Below, one piece after another: positions 32,479-41,683 of a DNA stretch of 64,000 nucleotides. The position numbers and the translations under genes are program-made. Under the pieces are notes generated by a model. That model did not search any database. It was not told the DNA's origin and saw only the letters and a program-made list of their open reading frames with translations. Each line of letters starts with the position of its first letter. Positions within the stretch are counted from its first letter, which is position 1. This stretch comes from Streptomyces cellostaticus (GTDB lineage Bacteria > Actinomycetota > Actinomycetes > Streptomycetales > Streptomycetaceae), in NCBI RefSeq assembly GCF_023630175.1, contig NZ_JALLIN010000007.1, forward strand, positions 62,001-126,000, written 5' to 3'.

Positions 32479-34506
32479 ATGACTGAGCGTCAGAAGGACC
32501 GGCCGTGGCTCATGCGCACGTACGCCGGCCACTCCACGGCGGAGGCGTCCAACGAGCTGTACCGGCGCAACCTCGCCAAGGGCCAGACCGGTCTGTCGGT
32601 GGCGTTCGACCTGCCGACCCAGACCGGCTACGACCCCGACCACATCCTCGCCCGCGGCGAGGTCGGCCGGGTGGGCGTGCCCGTCTCGCACCTCGGTGAC
32701 ATGCGCCGGCTGTTCCAGGACATCCCCCTGGAGCAGATGAACACCTCGATGACGATCAACGCCACCGCCATGTGGCTCCTGGCGCTCTACCAGGTCGTGG
32801 CCGAGGAGCAGGGCGCGGACATCACCAAGCTCCAGGGCACGACCCAGAACGACATCGTCAAGGAGTACCTCTCCCGCGGGACGCACGTCTTCCCGCCGGG
32901 GCCCTCGCTCCGCCTGACGACGGACATGATCGCGTACACGGTCTCCCACATCCCGAAGTGGAACCCCATCAACATCTGCAGCTACCACCTGCAGGAGGCC
33001 GGGGCCACGCCGGTGCAGGAGATCGCGTACGCGATGTCCACCGCGATCGCCGTGCTCGACGCCGTGCGCGACTCCGGCCAGGTGCCGCAGGAGCGCATGG
33101 GGGACGTGGTGGCCCGTATCTCCTTCTTCGTCAACGCGGGCGTCCGCTTCGTCGAGGAGATGTGCAAGATGCGGGCCTTCGGCCGCATCTGGGACAGGGT
33201 CACGCGCGAGCGGTACGGCATCGAGAACCCCAAGCAGCGCCGGTTCCGCTACGGCGTCCAGGTCAACTCGCTCGGTCTGACCGAGGCGCAGCCGGAGAAC
33301 AACGTCCAGCGGATCGTGCTCGAGATGCTGGCGGTCACCCTCTCCAAGGACGCCCGCGCGCGTGCCGTGCAGCTCCCGGCCTGGAACGAGGCCCTGGGCC
33401 TGCCCCGGCCGTGGGACCAGCAGTGGAGCCTGCGCATCCAGCAGGTGCTCGCCCACGAGAGCGACCTGCTGGAGTACGAGGACATCTTCGAGGGCTCGCA
33501 CGTCATCGAGGCGAAGGTGAACGCCCTGGTGGAGGAGTCCCTCGCCGAGATGGACCGGATCGAGGAGATGGGCGGCGCGATGGCCGCCGTCGAGTCCGGC
33601 TACCTCAAGGCCCAGCTCGTCTCCTCGCACGCCGAGCGGCGGGCGCGGATCGAGTCCGGCCAGGAGAAGATCGTCGGCGTCAACGTCTTCGAGACGACCG
33701 AGCCGAACCCGCTCACGGCCGACCTGGACACCGCGATCATGACGGTCGACCCGGCGGTCGAGGCCCGGGTCGTCGCCTCGCTGGCGAACTGGCGGGACAC
33801 CCGCTACCAGCCGCCCTTCAACCACCCGCGCCCCTGCAAGGCGCTGGACCGGCTGAAGGAGGCCGCCAAGGGCACCGGCAACCTGATGGAGGCCACCCTG
33901 GAGTGCGCCCGTGCCGGGGTCACGACCGGCGAGTGGGCGGGCGCCCTGCGCGAGGTGTTCGGCGAGTTCCGGGCGCCGACCGGGGTCTCCTCCGCGCCGG
34001 TGGCCGTCACCGCCGAGGCCGGCTCGGCCATGGCCGAGGTCCGCGCCAAGGTGGACGCCACCGCTCGCGACCTGGGCGTCGGCAAGCTGCGCTTCCTGGT
34101 CGGCAAGCCCGGCCTCGACGGTCACTCGAACGGCGCCGAGCAGATCGCCGTCCGCGCGCGCGACGCCGGCTTCGAGGTGGTCTACCAGGGCATCCGGCTC
34201 ACCCCCGAGCAGATCGTGGACGCCGCCCTGGCCGAGGACGTGCACGCCGTGGGCCTGTCGATCCTCTCCGGCTCGCACGCGCAGCTCGTGCCGGACGTGC
34301 TGGAGCGCCTGCATGTGGCCGGTGCCACAGATATACCGGTGATCGCAGGTGGCATCATCCCGAACGGTGACGCCGAGGAACTGCGGGCCGCCGGAGTGGC
34401 CGCGGTGTTCACCCCGAAGGACTTCGACATCACCGGGATCATCGGCCGCATCGCCGACGAGATCCGGAAAGCGAACAAGCTCGACCCCCTGGAGGTCCCC
34501 GCATGA
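32479..34506 (+). CDS. ecm: Ethylmalonyl-CoA mutase (B12-dependent)
   Basis: 675 residues. It converts ethylmalonyl-CoA to methylsuccinyl-CoA with adenosylcobalamin. The N-terminal TIM barrel has 'RTYAGHSTAEASNELYRRNL', 'GLSVAFDLPTQTGYDPDH' and 'EQMNTSMTINATAMWLLALY', as in methylmalonyl-CoA mutases. The C-terminal cobalamin domain (~540-660) has 'GLDGHSNGAEQIAVRARDAG' (D-x-H-x2-G, the cobalt-ligating His), 'VGLSILSGSHAQLV' and 'VIAGGIIPNGD'. A single chain joining both domains, next to ccr, identifies Ecm (formerly MeaA) rather than methylmalonyl-CoA mutase. The stop overlaps the next gene by ATGA. Confidence 0.93.
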   Translation: MTERQKDRPWLMRTYAGHSTAEASNELYRRNLAKGQTGLSVAFDLPTQTGYDPDHILARGEVGRVGVPVSHLGDMRRLFQDIPLEQMNTSMTINATAMWLLALYQVVAEEQGADITKLQGTTQNDIVKEYLSRGTHVFPPGPSLRLTTDMIAYTVSHIPKWNPINICSYHLQEAGATPVQEIAYAMSTAIAVLDAVRDSGQVPQERMGDVVARISFFVNAGVRFVEEMCKMRAFGRIWDRVTRERYGIENPKQRRFRYGVQVNSLGLTEAQPENNVQRIVLEMLAVTLSKDARARAVQLPAWNEALGLPRPWDQQWSLRIQQVLAHESDLLEYEDIFEGSHVIEAKVNALVEESLAEMDRIEEMGGAMAAVESGYLKAQLVSSHAERRARIESGQEKIVGVNVFETTEPNPLTADLDTAIMTVDPAVEARVVASLANWRDTRYQPPFNHPRPCKALDRLKEAAKGTGNLMEATLECARAGVTTGEWAGALREVFGEFRAPTGVSSAPVAVTAEAGSAMAEVRAKVDATARDLGVGKLRFLVGKPGLDGHSNGAEQIAVRARDAGFEVVYQGIRLTPEQIVDAALAEDVHAVGLSILSGSHAQLVPDVLERLHVAGATDIPVIAGGIIPNGDAEELRAAGVAAVFTPKDFDITGIIGRIADEIRKANKLDPLEVPA

Positions 34507-35516
34507 CGGCCCACCCGTCGCCCGCCACCGCCCTTCCGACGAGCGGCTCCGCCGCGCACTCCTTCGACCGCCTTCGCCCCCGCCGCTCCTGTCTGGCGGT
34601 ACCGGGAAGCAACCCGCGCTTCCTGGAGAAGGCCCAGGGCCTCCCCGCCGACCAGGTCTTCCTGGACCTGGAGGACGCGTGCGCGCCGCTCGCCAAGCCC
34701 GAGGCGCGGCACACCATCGTCAAGTTCCTCAACGAGGGCGACTGGACGGGCAAGACCAGGGTCGTACGGGTGAACGACTGGACGACCGAGTGGACGTACC
34801 GGGACGTCGTCACGGTCGTCGAGGGCGCCGGCCAGAACCTCGACTGCATCATGCTGCCCAAGGTGCAGAGCGCCCAGCAGGTCGTGGCGCTGGACCTGCT
34901 GCTGACCCAGATCGAGAAGACGATGGGCTTCGAGGTCGGCAGGATCGGCATCGAGGCGCAGATCGAGAACGCCCAGGGCCTGAACAACGTCAACGAGATC
35001 GCGCAGGCCTCCCCGCGCGTGGAGACGATCATCTTCGGCCCGGCCGACTTCATGGCCTCCATCAACATGAAGTCACTGGTCGTCGGCGAGCAGCCGCCCG
35101 GCTACCCGGCCGACGCCTACCACTACATCCTGATGAAGATCCTGATGGCCGCCCGGGCCAACGACCTCCAGGCGATCGACGGCCCCTACCTGCAGATCCG
35201 CAACGTCGAGGGCTACCGAGAGGTCGCCCAGCGCGCCGCGGCCCTCGGCTTCGACGGCAAGTGGGTGCTGCACCCGGGCCAGGTCGAGGCCTCGAACGAG
35301 ATCTTCTCGCCCTCCCAGGAGGACTACGACCACGCCGAGCTGATCCTGGACGCGTACGACTACTACACCTCCGAGGCGGGCGGCAAGAAGGGCTCCGCGA
35401 TGCTCGGCGACGAGATGATCGACGAGGCCAGCCGCAAGATGGCCCTGGTCATCTCCGGCAAGGGCCGGGCCGCCGGCATGCGGCGCACGTCGAAGTTCGA
35501 GATCCCGGAGGCCTGA
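34503..35516 (+). CDS. mcl: Malyl-CoA/beta-methylmalyl-CoA lyase (HpcH/CitE family)
   Basis: 337 residues. CitE-like TIM barrel: 'RRSCLAVPGSNPRFLEKAQG', metal site in 'QVFLDLEDACAPLAKPEAR', 'CIMLPKVQSAQQVVALDLLL', 'IGIEAQIENAQGLNNVNEIA' and 'IIFGPADFMASINMKSLVVG'. It cleaves beta-methylmalyl-CoA to glyoxylate and propionyl-CoA, the last carbon-carbon step of the pathway. A CitE-type malyl-CoA thioesterase is the alternative, but operon position favours the lyase. Start ATG overlaps the ecm stop; mch follows after 5 nt. Confidence 0.88.
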   Translation: MTAHPSPATALPTSGSAAHSFDRLRPRRSCLAVPGSNPRFLEKAQGLPADQVFLDLEDACAPLAKPEARHTIVKFLNEGDWTGKTRVVRVNDWTTEWTYRDVVTVVEGAGQNLDCIMLPKVQSAQQVVALDLLLTQIEKTMGFEVGRIGIEAQIENAQGLNNVNEIAQASPRVETIIFGPADFMASINMKSLVVGEQPPGYPADAYHYILMKILMAARANDLQAIDGPYLQIRNVEGYREVAQRAAALGFDGKWVLHPGQVEASNEIFSPSQEDYDHAELILDAYDYYTSEAGGKKGSAMLGDEMIDEASRKMALVISGKGRAAGMRRTSKFEIPEA

Positions 35517-35521
35517 GCGCG

Positions 35522-36046
35522 ATGCAGTTCGGACGCACGTACGAGGAGTTCGAGGTCGGGGCGACGTACAAGCACTGGCCGGGCAAGACGGTCACGGAGT
35601 ACGACGACCACCTGTTCTGTCTCCTCACCATGAACCACCACCCGCTCCACATGGACGTCAACTACGCCGAGAAGACGACCGACTTCGGCAAGAACGTCGT
35701 GGTGGGCAACTACGTCTACTCGCTGCTGCTCGGCATGTCCGTCCCGGACATCTCCGGCAAGGCGATCGCCAACCTGGAGATCGAGTCGCTCAAGCACGTG
35801 GCGCCGACCTTCCACGGCGACACCATCTACGGCCAGACGACCGTGCTGGACAAGTGGCCGTCGAAGTCGAAGAACGACCGCGGCATCGTCTACGTCGAGA
35901 CCAAGGGCTACAAGCAGGACGGCACCCTGGTGTGCGTCTTCCGCCGCAAGGTCATGGTGCCCACCGAGACGTACATCAAGGAGCGCGGCGGCGAGCAGCC
36001 CGGCCGCCCGGAGCTGAACGCCCCTTCGGAAAAGACGGAGAAGTAG
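35522..36046 (+). CDS. mch: Mesaconyl-C1-CoA hydratase (MaoC-like)
   Basis: 174 residues, a single hot-dog domain with the hydratase motif 'TEYDDHLFCLLTMNHHPLHMDVNYAE' region (Asp and His of the MaoC dyad). 'FGKNVVVGNYVYSLLLGMS' and 'SLKHVAPTFHGDTIYGQTTV' complete the fold. In the pathway it hydrates mesaconyl-C1-CoA to beta-methylmalyl-CoA, the substrate of the preceding lyase. Classical Mch proteins of alphaproteobacteria have two hot-dog domains (~340 residues), so this is the short actinobacterial form. The next gene begins 2 nt after its stop. Confidence 0.82.
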   Translation: MQFGRTYEEFEVGATYKHWPGKTVTEYDDHLFCLLTMNHHPLHMDVNYAEKTTDFGKNVVVGNYVYSLLLGMSVPDISGKAIANLEIESLKHVAPTFHGDTIYGQTTVLDKWPSKSKNDRGIVYVETKGYKQDGTLVCVFRRKVMVPTETYIKERGGEQPGRPELNAPSEKTEK

Positions 36047-36048
36047 CC

Positions 36049-37254
36049 ATGGCGCGCCTCGCCCAGACCGCCGGTCTGAACGACGTCCAGCAGGAGATCC
36101 TCTCCACCGTCCGCGACTTCGTGGACAAGGAGATCATCCCGGTCGCGACCGAGCTGGAGCACCGCGACGAGTACCCGCAAGCGATCGTGGACGGCCTGAA
36201 GGAACTCGGCCTGTTCGGTCTGATGATCCCCGAGGAGTACGGGGGTCTGGGCGAGTCGCTCCTCACCTACGCGCTGTGCGTGGAGGAGATCGCCCGCGGT
36301 TGGATGTCGGTGTCCGGCATCATCAACACCCACTTCATCGTCGCGTACATGCTCAAGCAGCACGGCACACAGGAGCAGAAGGAGCACTTCCTGCCCCGCA
36401 TGGCGGCCGGCGACATCCGCGGCGCCTTCTCGATGTCGGAGCCGGGCCTGGGCTCCGACGTGTCGGCGATCACGTCGAAGGCGGTCAAGGACGGCGACGA
36501 GTACGTCCTGAACGGCCAGAAGATGTGGCTGACGAACGGCGGAACCTCGTCCCTCGTCGCCGTTCTCGTCCGAAGTGACGAAGGTCACCCCGAGGGCACG
36601 GCCCCGCACAAGTCGATGACGACCTTCCTGGTCGAGAAGGAGCCCGGCTTCGGCGAGGTCCGCCCCGGCCTGACCATTCCGGGCAAGATCGACAAGATGG
36701 GCTACAAGGGCGTCGACACCACCGAGTTGATCATGGACGGTCTGCGCGTTCCGGCCGATCGGGTGCTCGGCGGCGTCACCGGACGAGGTTTTTACCAAAT
36801 GATGGACGGCGTGGAGGTCGGCCGCGTCAACGTGGCGGCCCGTGGCTGCGGTGTCGCGCAGCGCGCCTTCGAGCTGGGGGTTCGGTACGCCCAGCAGCGC
36901 CACACCTTCGGCAAGGCCATCGCCCAGCACCAGGCCATCCAGTTCAAGCTGGCCGAAATGGCCACCAAGGTCGAGGCCGCGCATGCCATGATGGTCAACG
37001 CGGCACGCAAAAAGGACTCCGGGGAGCGAAACGACCTCGAGGCCGGGATGGCGAAGTACCTCGCCTCCGAGTACTGCAAGGAGGTGGTCGAGGACGCCTT
37101 CCGCATCCACGGCGGCTACGGCTTCTCCAAGGAGTACGAGATCGAGCGCCTCTACCGGGAGGCTCCGATGCTGCTGATCGGTGAAGGTACCGCCGAGATC
37201 CAGAAAATGATCATCGGGCGCAGACTGCTCGAAGAGTATCGATTCCAGGGCTGA
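36049..37254 (+). CDS. mcd: Acyl-CoA dehydrogenase, probable methylsuccinyl-CoA dehydrogenase
   Basis: 401 residues. Acyl-CoA dehydrogenase fold with N-terminal helical domain ('LSTVRDFVDKEIIPVATELE'), FAD/substrate motifs 'FSMSEPGLGSDVSAITSKAV' and 'YVLNGQKMWLTNGG', and C-terminal 'AFRIHGGYGFSKEYEIERLY' with 'EAPMLLIGEGTAEIQKMIIG'. The catalytic base would lie in the 'LIGEGTAE' strand-helix. Position as last gene of the operon points to oxidation of methylsuccinyl-CoA to mesaconyl-C1-CoA. It is shorter than the ~550-residue proteobacterial Mcd, so the specific substrate rests on context. A long hairpin follows. Confidence 0.82.
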   Translation: MARLAQTAGLNDVQQEILSTVRDFVDKEIIPVATELEHRDEYPQAIVDGLKELGLFGLMIPEEYGGLGESLLTYALCVEEIARGWMSVSGIINTHFIVAYMLKQHGTQEQKEHFLPRMAAGDIRGAFSMSEPGLGSDVSAITSKAVKDGDEYVLNGQKMWLTNGGTSSLVAVLVRSDEGHPEGTAPHKSMTTFLVEKEPGFGEVRPGLTIPGKIDKMGYKGVDTTELIMDGLRVPADRVLGGVTGRGFYQMMDGVEVGRVNVAARGCGVAQRAFELGVRYAQQRHTFGKAIAQHQAIQFKLAEMATKVEAAHAMMVNAARKKDSGERNDLEAGMAKYLASEYCKEVVEDAFRIHGGYGFSKEYEIERLYREAPMLLIGEGTAEIQKMIIGRRLLEEYRFQG

Positions 37255-37264
37255 TTGTCCGGAA

Positions 37265-37301
37265 ACGGGGTGTTTTCTTCGAGAAGAAGATCACACCCCG
37301 T
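37265..37301 (+). terminator. Terminator after the ethylmalonyl-CoA operon
   Basis: ACGGGGTGT pairs with ACACCCCGT, and inside it TTCTTC pairs with GAAGAA across GA. The compound hairpin starts 11 nt after the mcd stop. Confidence 0.75.
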
Positions 37302-37335
37302 CGATATCTCTCGGCCGCCGACTCGGCTTCCTGGC

Positions 37336-37366
37336 TTGCCCAGTTGTGACCTGCGACCGGTACGAT
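37336..37366 (+). promoter_or_regulatory. Possible psd-pssA promoter
   Basis: TTGCCC and TACGAT separated by 19 nt, 59 nt before the psd start. The -10 is good; the long spacer makes the -35 uncertain. Confidence 0.35.
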
Positions 37367-37424
37367 CCCGGGAAAGCCGCCGTCCCCCGTCAGAGCGCGG
37401 CATCATCCGCTACGAAGGTCATCC

Positions 37425-38081
37425 ATGCCCCACAGCCAAACCTCTGCACACCGCGACAGCCTGGTAGGCGCACGCCTCGCGCGCGGAGCATCGCCGTGGC
37501 TCCTTCCGACGGTCGCCACCGCAGCCCTCAGCCTGGCCCGCGCCCGCCGCTCGGGCGCCGCCAAGGCCGTCGCCGTGCCCGCCACCGCGCTCGCGGCGGG
37601 CATGCTGTGGTTCTTCCGCGACCCCGAGCGCGAGATCGCCCCCGGCCGGGTCATCTCGCCCGCCGACGGTGTGGTGCAGAGCATCATGCCCTGGAAGGAC
37701 GGCCGCACCCGCGTCGCGATCTTCATGAGCCCGCTGAACGTGCACGTGAACCGCGCGCCGCTCGCCGGCACCGTGACGTCGGTCGAGCACATCCCCGGCG
37801 GCTTCGTTCCCGCGTTCAACAAGGAGAGCGAGAACAACGAGCGCGTAGTCTGGCATTTCGACACCGAACTCGGCGACATCGAGATGATCCAGATCGCCGG
37901 CGCGGTGGCCCGCCGCATCGTGCCCTACATCCCCGAGGGCACGAAGGTCGAGCAGGGCGACCGCATCGGTCTGATCCGCTTCGGCTCGCGTGTCGACCTC
38001 TACCTGCCCGAGGGCGTGGAGGTCGCGGTCGAGGTCGGACAGAAGACCGTGGCTGGGGTGACTCGCATTGACCGTGATTGA
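37425..38081 (+). CDS. psd: Phosphatidylserine decarboxylase proenzyme
   Basis: 218 residues, the short actinobacterial form. A hydrophobic N-terminal segment (VAVPATALAAGMLWFF) anchors it to the membrane. 'GRVISPADGVVQSIMPWKDG' and 'VAIFMSPLNVHVNRAPLAGT' are core motifs. The C-terminal 'IGLIRFGSRVDLYLPEG' contains the Gly-Ser autocleavage site that creates the pyruvoyl cofactor. It decarboxylates phosphatidylserine to phosphatidylethanolamine. pssA overlaps its end by 14 nt, so the two steps of PE synthesis are coupled. Confidence 0.95.
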   Translation: MPHSQTSAHRDSLVGARLARGASPWLLPTVATAALSLARARRSGAAKAVAVPATALAAGMLWFFRDPEREIAPGRVISPADGVVQSIMPWKDGRTRVAIFMSPLNVHVNRAPLAGTVTSVEHIPGGFVPAFNKESENNERVVWHFDTELGDIEMIQIAGAVARRIVPYIPEGTKVEQGDRIGLIRFGSRVDLYLPEGVEVAVEVGQKTVAGVTRIDRD

Positions 38082-38922
38082 TCCGGAGACCCAGGCCGGC
38101 TGGGTGCCCGAGGCCGACGACGTGGACGACGAGGAGGAGATGCCCCTCTCTCTGCGCCTGTCGATAGCGGACACCCTCACGCTGGGCAACGCCACGTGCG
38201 GGTTCATGGCGGTGTACTTCACCACCACCGGCATCCTGATCCCGCACCTCACCGGCAGCCAGGAATCCGGCATGGCCCGCCACAGCGCGGCCACGGCGGT
38301 CATCCTGATGCTCTGCGCGGCGGTCTTCGACCTGTTCGACGGCCTCGTCGCGCGCAAGCTGCGCTCCTCCCCGATGGGCGCGGAGCTGGACAACCTCTCG
38401 GACCTGATCAGCTTCGGCCTGGCACCCGCGTACTTCGTCCTCGTCTACGGCATGGTCGCGGACGACGCGCACCAGAGAGTGGCGGCGCTCGGGGCGATCG
38501 TGGTGCTCCTCGCGGTGGTACTGCGGCTGGCGCGGTTCAGCTGCGTGACGGTGAAGGACGGCACGTTCCAGGGCATGCCCTCGCCGTTCGGCGCGCTGAC
38601 GGTCGTCTCGATCGTCCTGCTGGAGCTGCCCTTCGTGGCCACCCTGCTGGCGATCCTGGGTACCGCGTGGCTCATGGTGAGCCGCGTCGAGTACCCGAAG
38701 CCGCGCGGCCGCCTCGCCGGGGCGATGCTCTCCTGGATCGTGCTGTCCATGGGCCTCCTGGCCGCCTGGGCGTTCGACGCGCCGAGCGGACAGCTTCTCC
38801 TGCAGACCGGCTGCGCGCTGCAGCTCGTCATGGGCGCGGTGATCCCGCTGTTCGCCACGGCCCGCCGGGTGAACAACTTCCGCGACAACCGCCGCGAGTC
38901 GCGGGCGGCCCAGCTTCCCTAG
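38068..38922 (+). CDS. pssA: CDP-diacylglycerol-serine O-phosphatidyltransferase
   Basis: 284 residues from TTG 38068. The CDP-alcohol phosphatidyltransferase signature D-G-x2-A-R-x8-G-x3-D-x3-D is visible in 'FDGLVARKLRSSPMGAELDN' and 'LSDLISFG', and about seven transmembrane segments surround it. It makes phosphatidylserine from CDP-diacylglycerol and serine, the substrate of Psd encoded just upstream. The N-terminal ~30 residues are acidic and cytosolic (EADDVDDEEEM). Overlap with psd supports coupled translation. A long terminator hairpin follows. Confidence 0.94.
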   Translation: MTVIDPETQAGWVPEADDVDDEEEMPLSLRLSIADTLTLGNATCGFMAVYFTTTGILIPHLTGSQESGMARHSAATAVILMLCAAVFDLFDGLVARKLRSSPMGAELDNLSDLISFGLAPAYFVLVYGMVADDAHQRVAALGAIVVLLAVVLRLARFSCVTVKDGTFQGMPSPFGALTVVSIVLLELPFVATLLAILGTAWLMVSRVEYPKPRGRLAGAMLSWIVLSMGLLAAWAFDAPSGQLLLQTGCALQLVMGAVIPLFATARRVNNFRDNRRESRAAQLP

Positions 38923-38936
38923 CGTCCTTCGACGCG

Positions 38937-38983
38937 AAGACGGGTGTGGCCCGGATCCCGAGGATCCGGGCCACACCCGTCTT
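38937..38983. terminator. Long bidirectional terminator
   Basis: A perfect 21-bp stem (left arm 38937-38957, right arm 38963-38983) with a CCGAG loop, followed by TTT. It lies between the convergent pssA and glycerate kinase genes and can work in both directions. Confidence 0.92.
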
Positions 38984-39115
38984 TCGCGCCCGGGGCCGCC
39001 CGGTGTCCGGCCGGCCGATCGAGTACTGCCGGGCTGAGCCGAATTGCGGGCGGGCGGCCCTCTCCGGCGGCCCGTACCGCCCGAGGGGGCCGGCCCCGCC
39101 GCCGTGGCCGCGGTC

Positions 39116-40267
39116 TCAGCCGAGCAGGTCCCGCGCGATCCGCTCCGCGACCCGCTCCAGGATCGGCCCCGCGTCCGCGATGCACTTCTCGACGTCCGGC
39201 TCGACGGACGTCAGCGGGTACGCCCGGCCGATCCCGGCCCGCCGCAGCGCCTCCTCGGACAGGGCGAGGCGCCCGCACACCGCGACGACCTCCTTCCCGG
39301 CCGCGCGGGCCGCGGCGGCGACCCCCGCCGGGGCCTTGCCGTGCAGGGTCTGCTCGTCCAGCGACCCCTCACCGGTGATCACCAGCGAGGCGCGCTCCAG
39401 CGCCGGGGCGAAGCCCAGCACGTCCAGCATGACCTCGATACCGGGTCGGAACCGGGCTCCCAGCAGGAGGGCACCGTAGCCGATGCCGCCGGCCGCCCCC
39501 GCGCCGGGCGCCGCCGCGTGGTCGGCGGCACGCCCGCCCACCGCGGCCTCCAGCACCTCGGCGAAGTGGGCGAGCGCGGCGTCCAGGGCCGCCACGTCGT
39601 CGGGAGTGGCGCCCTTCTGCGGCCCGTACACGGCGGGCGCGCCCTTGGGGCCGGTCAGCGGGTTGTCGACATCGCTGGCGAGGACCAGCTCCACCGCGTC
39701 CAGTCGCGGGTCGAGACCGGACAGGTCGGCCCGCGCCAGCGCGGCGAGACCGCCGCCGCCCGGCGGCACCGGCTCACCGTCCGCGTCCAGGAACCGGGCG
39801 CCCAGCGCCGACAGCATCCCGGCGCCGCCGTCCGTCGTGGCGCTGCCGCCCACTCCGAACACGATCGTCCGCGCGCCCGCGTCCAGCGCGGCCCGCAACA
39901 GCTCCCCGGATCCGTGGGTCGAGGCGGTCAGCGGTGCGAACACCCCGGACGGCAACCGCTGCAGCCCGCTCGCCTCCGCCATCTCCACCACCGCGGTGCC
40001 GCCGCGCAACGCGTACGCGGCCGTGACCTCCTGCCCGAGCGGCCCGGCCACCCGGACCTCCCGGCGTTCGAAGCCGGCCGCGACCGCCGCGTCCACCGTG
40101 CCGTCGCCGCCGTCGGCCACGGGCAGCGCCTCGACCTCGAGACCGGGCACGACCCGGCGCAACCCGGCCGTGATCCGCTCGGCGACCCCCACGGCCGTCA
40201 GCGAGCCCTTGAACTTGTCCGCGGCGATGAGCACCCGACGGGTCCCGTTCACTGCAGCGTCCGCCAC
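39116..40267 (-). CDS. Glycerate kinase (GlxK/GarK family)
   Basis: 383 residues from GTG 40267, with GAGGGGAATGCAAG upstream. Family motifs: 'RVLIAADKFKGSLTAVGVAE' at the start, 'VADGGDGTVDAAVAA', 'IVFGVGGSATTDGGAGMLSA' and 'LVITGEGSLDEQTLHGKAPA'. It phosphorylates D-glycerate, linking glyoxylate-derived or photorespiratory-type C3 acids to glycolysis. This is plausible next to the ethylmalonyl-CoA pathway, which makes glyoxylate, though it is not in that operon. It is read toward the 21-bp terminator. Confidence 0.92.
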   Translation of the reverse strand: MADAAVNGTRRVLIAADKFKGSLTAVGVAERITAGLRRVVPGLEVEALPVADGGDGTVDAAVAAGFERREVRVAGPLGQEVTAAYALRGGTAVVEMAEASGLQRLPSGVFAPLTASTHGSGELLRAALDAGARTIVFGVGGSATTDGGAGMLSALGARFLDADGEPVPPGGGGLAALARADLSGLDPRLDAVELVLASDVDNPLTGPKGAPAVYGPQKGATPDDVAALDAALAHFAEVLEAAVGGRAADHAAAPGAGAAGGIGYGALLLGARFRPGIEVMLDVLGFAPALERASLVITGEGSLDEQTLHGKAPAGVAAAARAAGKEVVAVCGRLALSEEALRRAGIGRAYPLTSVEPDVEKCIADAGPILERVAERIARDLLG

Positions 40268-40406
40268 CTTGCATTCCCCTCGCTCTCCGGGCCCCGCGCA
40301 CGTCGGGGCCAGTCGCGCCGCTGCGACCTTAACCGCAGGGACGTCCGCGCCGCCATGCCCTGCCCGAACCGTGGGAAACGGCTGGGAGGCGGCCGGGGAA
40401 AGCGGG

Positions 40407-40412
40407 TAGGCA
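40407..40412 (+). promoter_or_regulatory. -10 box of the ADP-ribosylglycohydrolase gene, leaderless
   Basis: TAGGCA ends 6 nt before ATG 40419; no ribosome site between. Confidence 0.45.
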
Positions 40413-40418
40413 CCAGCC

Positions 40419-41492
40419 ATGAGTGACCTCGACAGCGGGCCGGACCTCGCCGACCGCGTCCACGGCGGCTGGCTCGGCCGGATCGCGGGCAACATGCTCG
40501 GCAAACCGGTCGAGCAGGGCGAGGTGTGGACGCGCGAGCGCATCGACCGCTATCTGCGCCGGGCGGACGCGCTGCCGCTCACCGACTACCTGCCCGAGCC
40601 CGCCGACCCGGCCGACGCCGCCGCGCTGCGCCCCGAGTGGCGCCGCTGCGTGCGGGGCCGCGTCCACGGAAGCTGCCGGGACGACGACGTCGACTACGCG
40701 ATCCTCGGGCTGCACCTGCTGGAGACCCACGGTTTCGGCTTCAGCACCGAGCAGGTCGGCGACCTGTGGCTGCTCGGGCTGCCCTACCGGCAGACCTTCA
40801 CCGCGGAACGGGCCGCGTACCGCAACCTGGCGAACGGTCTGAAGCCACCGCTGACGGCGACGTACGACAACCCGTACCAGGAGTGGATCGGCGCCCTGAT
40901 CCGGGCCGACGTGCACGGCTGGACCTGCCCGGGCGACCCGCGCCGCGCGGCCTCACTGGCCCGCCGGGACGCGGTGCTGTCGCACACCGGCAACGGCGTC
41001 TACGGGGCGATGTGGGCGGCCGCGCTGATCTCGGCGGCGTTCACCGCGCCCGACGTGCGGGACGCACTGGAGAGCGCGCTGGCCGTGATCCCGGCGAGCA
41101 GCAGGCTGGCCCGTACGGTGCGCCGGGTGACGTCGCTGCACGAGACCGGCCTGTCCTGGGAGCAGACCCTGGGCACGGTCTCCGAGGAGACCGCCGGGCT
41201 GGGCTGGATCCACACCGTCCCCAACGCGGCCGTCCTGACCGCCGGGCTGCTGTACGGCGACGGCGACTTCAGCCGGACCGTCGCCCTCACCGTCCGCGGC
41301 GGCCTGGACACCGATTCCAACGGCGCGACGGCCGGTTCGGTGGCCGGGGTGATGACCGGCGCGGCGGCGATCCCGGCCCAGTGGACCGAGCCGCTGCAGG
41401 ACACGGTGCGCAGCGCGGTGTTCGGCTTCGACGGGGTGCGGATCAGCGCGCTGGCCGAACGCACCGTTCGCCTGGCGACAGCCGGGGGCTGA
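40419..41492 (+). CDS. ADP-ribosylglycohydrolase family protein
   Basis: 357 residues. Helical DraG/ARH fold: 'LADRVHGGWLGRIAGNMLGK' at the start, metal-binding acidic cluster 'GSCRDDDVDYAILGLHLLE' and the second metal site 'VRGGLDTDSNGATAGSVAGV' near residue 295. Such enzymes remove ADP-ribose from protein side chains or small molecules using two Mg ions. The target is unknown. A macro-domain protein that could act on related products is encoded at the right end of the window, far away. The promoter is leaderless. Confidence 0.88.
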   Translation: MSDLDSGPDLADRVHGGWLGRIAGNMLGKPVEQGEVWTRERIDRYLRRADALPLTDYLPEPADPADAAALRPEWRRCVRGRVHGSCRDDDVDYAILGLHLLETHGFGFSTEQVGDLWLLGLPYRQTFTAERAAYRNLANGLKPPLTATYDNPYQEWIGALIRADVHGWTCPGDPRRAASLARRDAVLSHTGNGVYGAMWAAALISAAFTAPDVRDALESALAVIPASSRLARTVRRVTSLHETGLSWEQTLGTVSEETAGLGWIHTVPNAAVLTAGLLYGDGDFSRTVALTVRGGLDTDSNGATAGSVAGVMTGAAAIPAQWTEPLQDTVRSAVFGFDGVRISALAERTVRLATAGG

Positions 41493-41671
41493 GGGCCGTC
41501 CCGCGATCCTCGGCGGGACGGCGCACGGCGTCGGATGCGGTGCGTCGCAGGGCGGAGGGCCGTCCTCGTACCGGGCGTGTGCGGGCGATCCGGCGACGCG
41601 GCGACGTGCCGTGGCCGTCTTCGTGCGCCCGCCGGTGGTTGCGGGACGGCCCTTGGGGGCCGGTCTCCGGA

Positions 41672-41677
41672 TACCCT
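41672..41677 (+). promoter_or_regulatory. -10 box of the NUDIX gene, leaderless
   Basis: TACCCT ends 6 nt (TCCCGG) before ATG 41684; no ribosome site between. Confidence 0.5.
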
Positions 41678-41683
41678 TCCCGG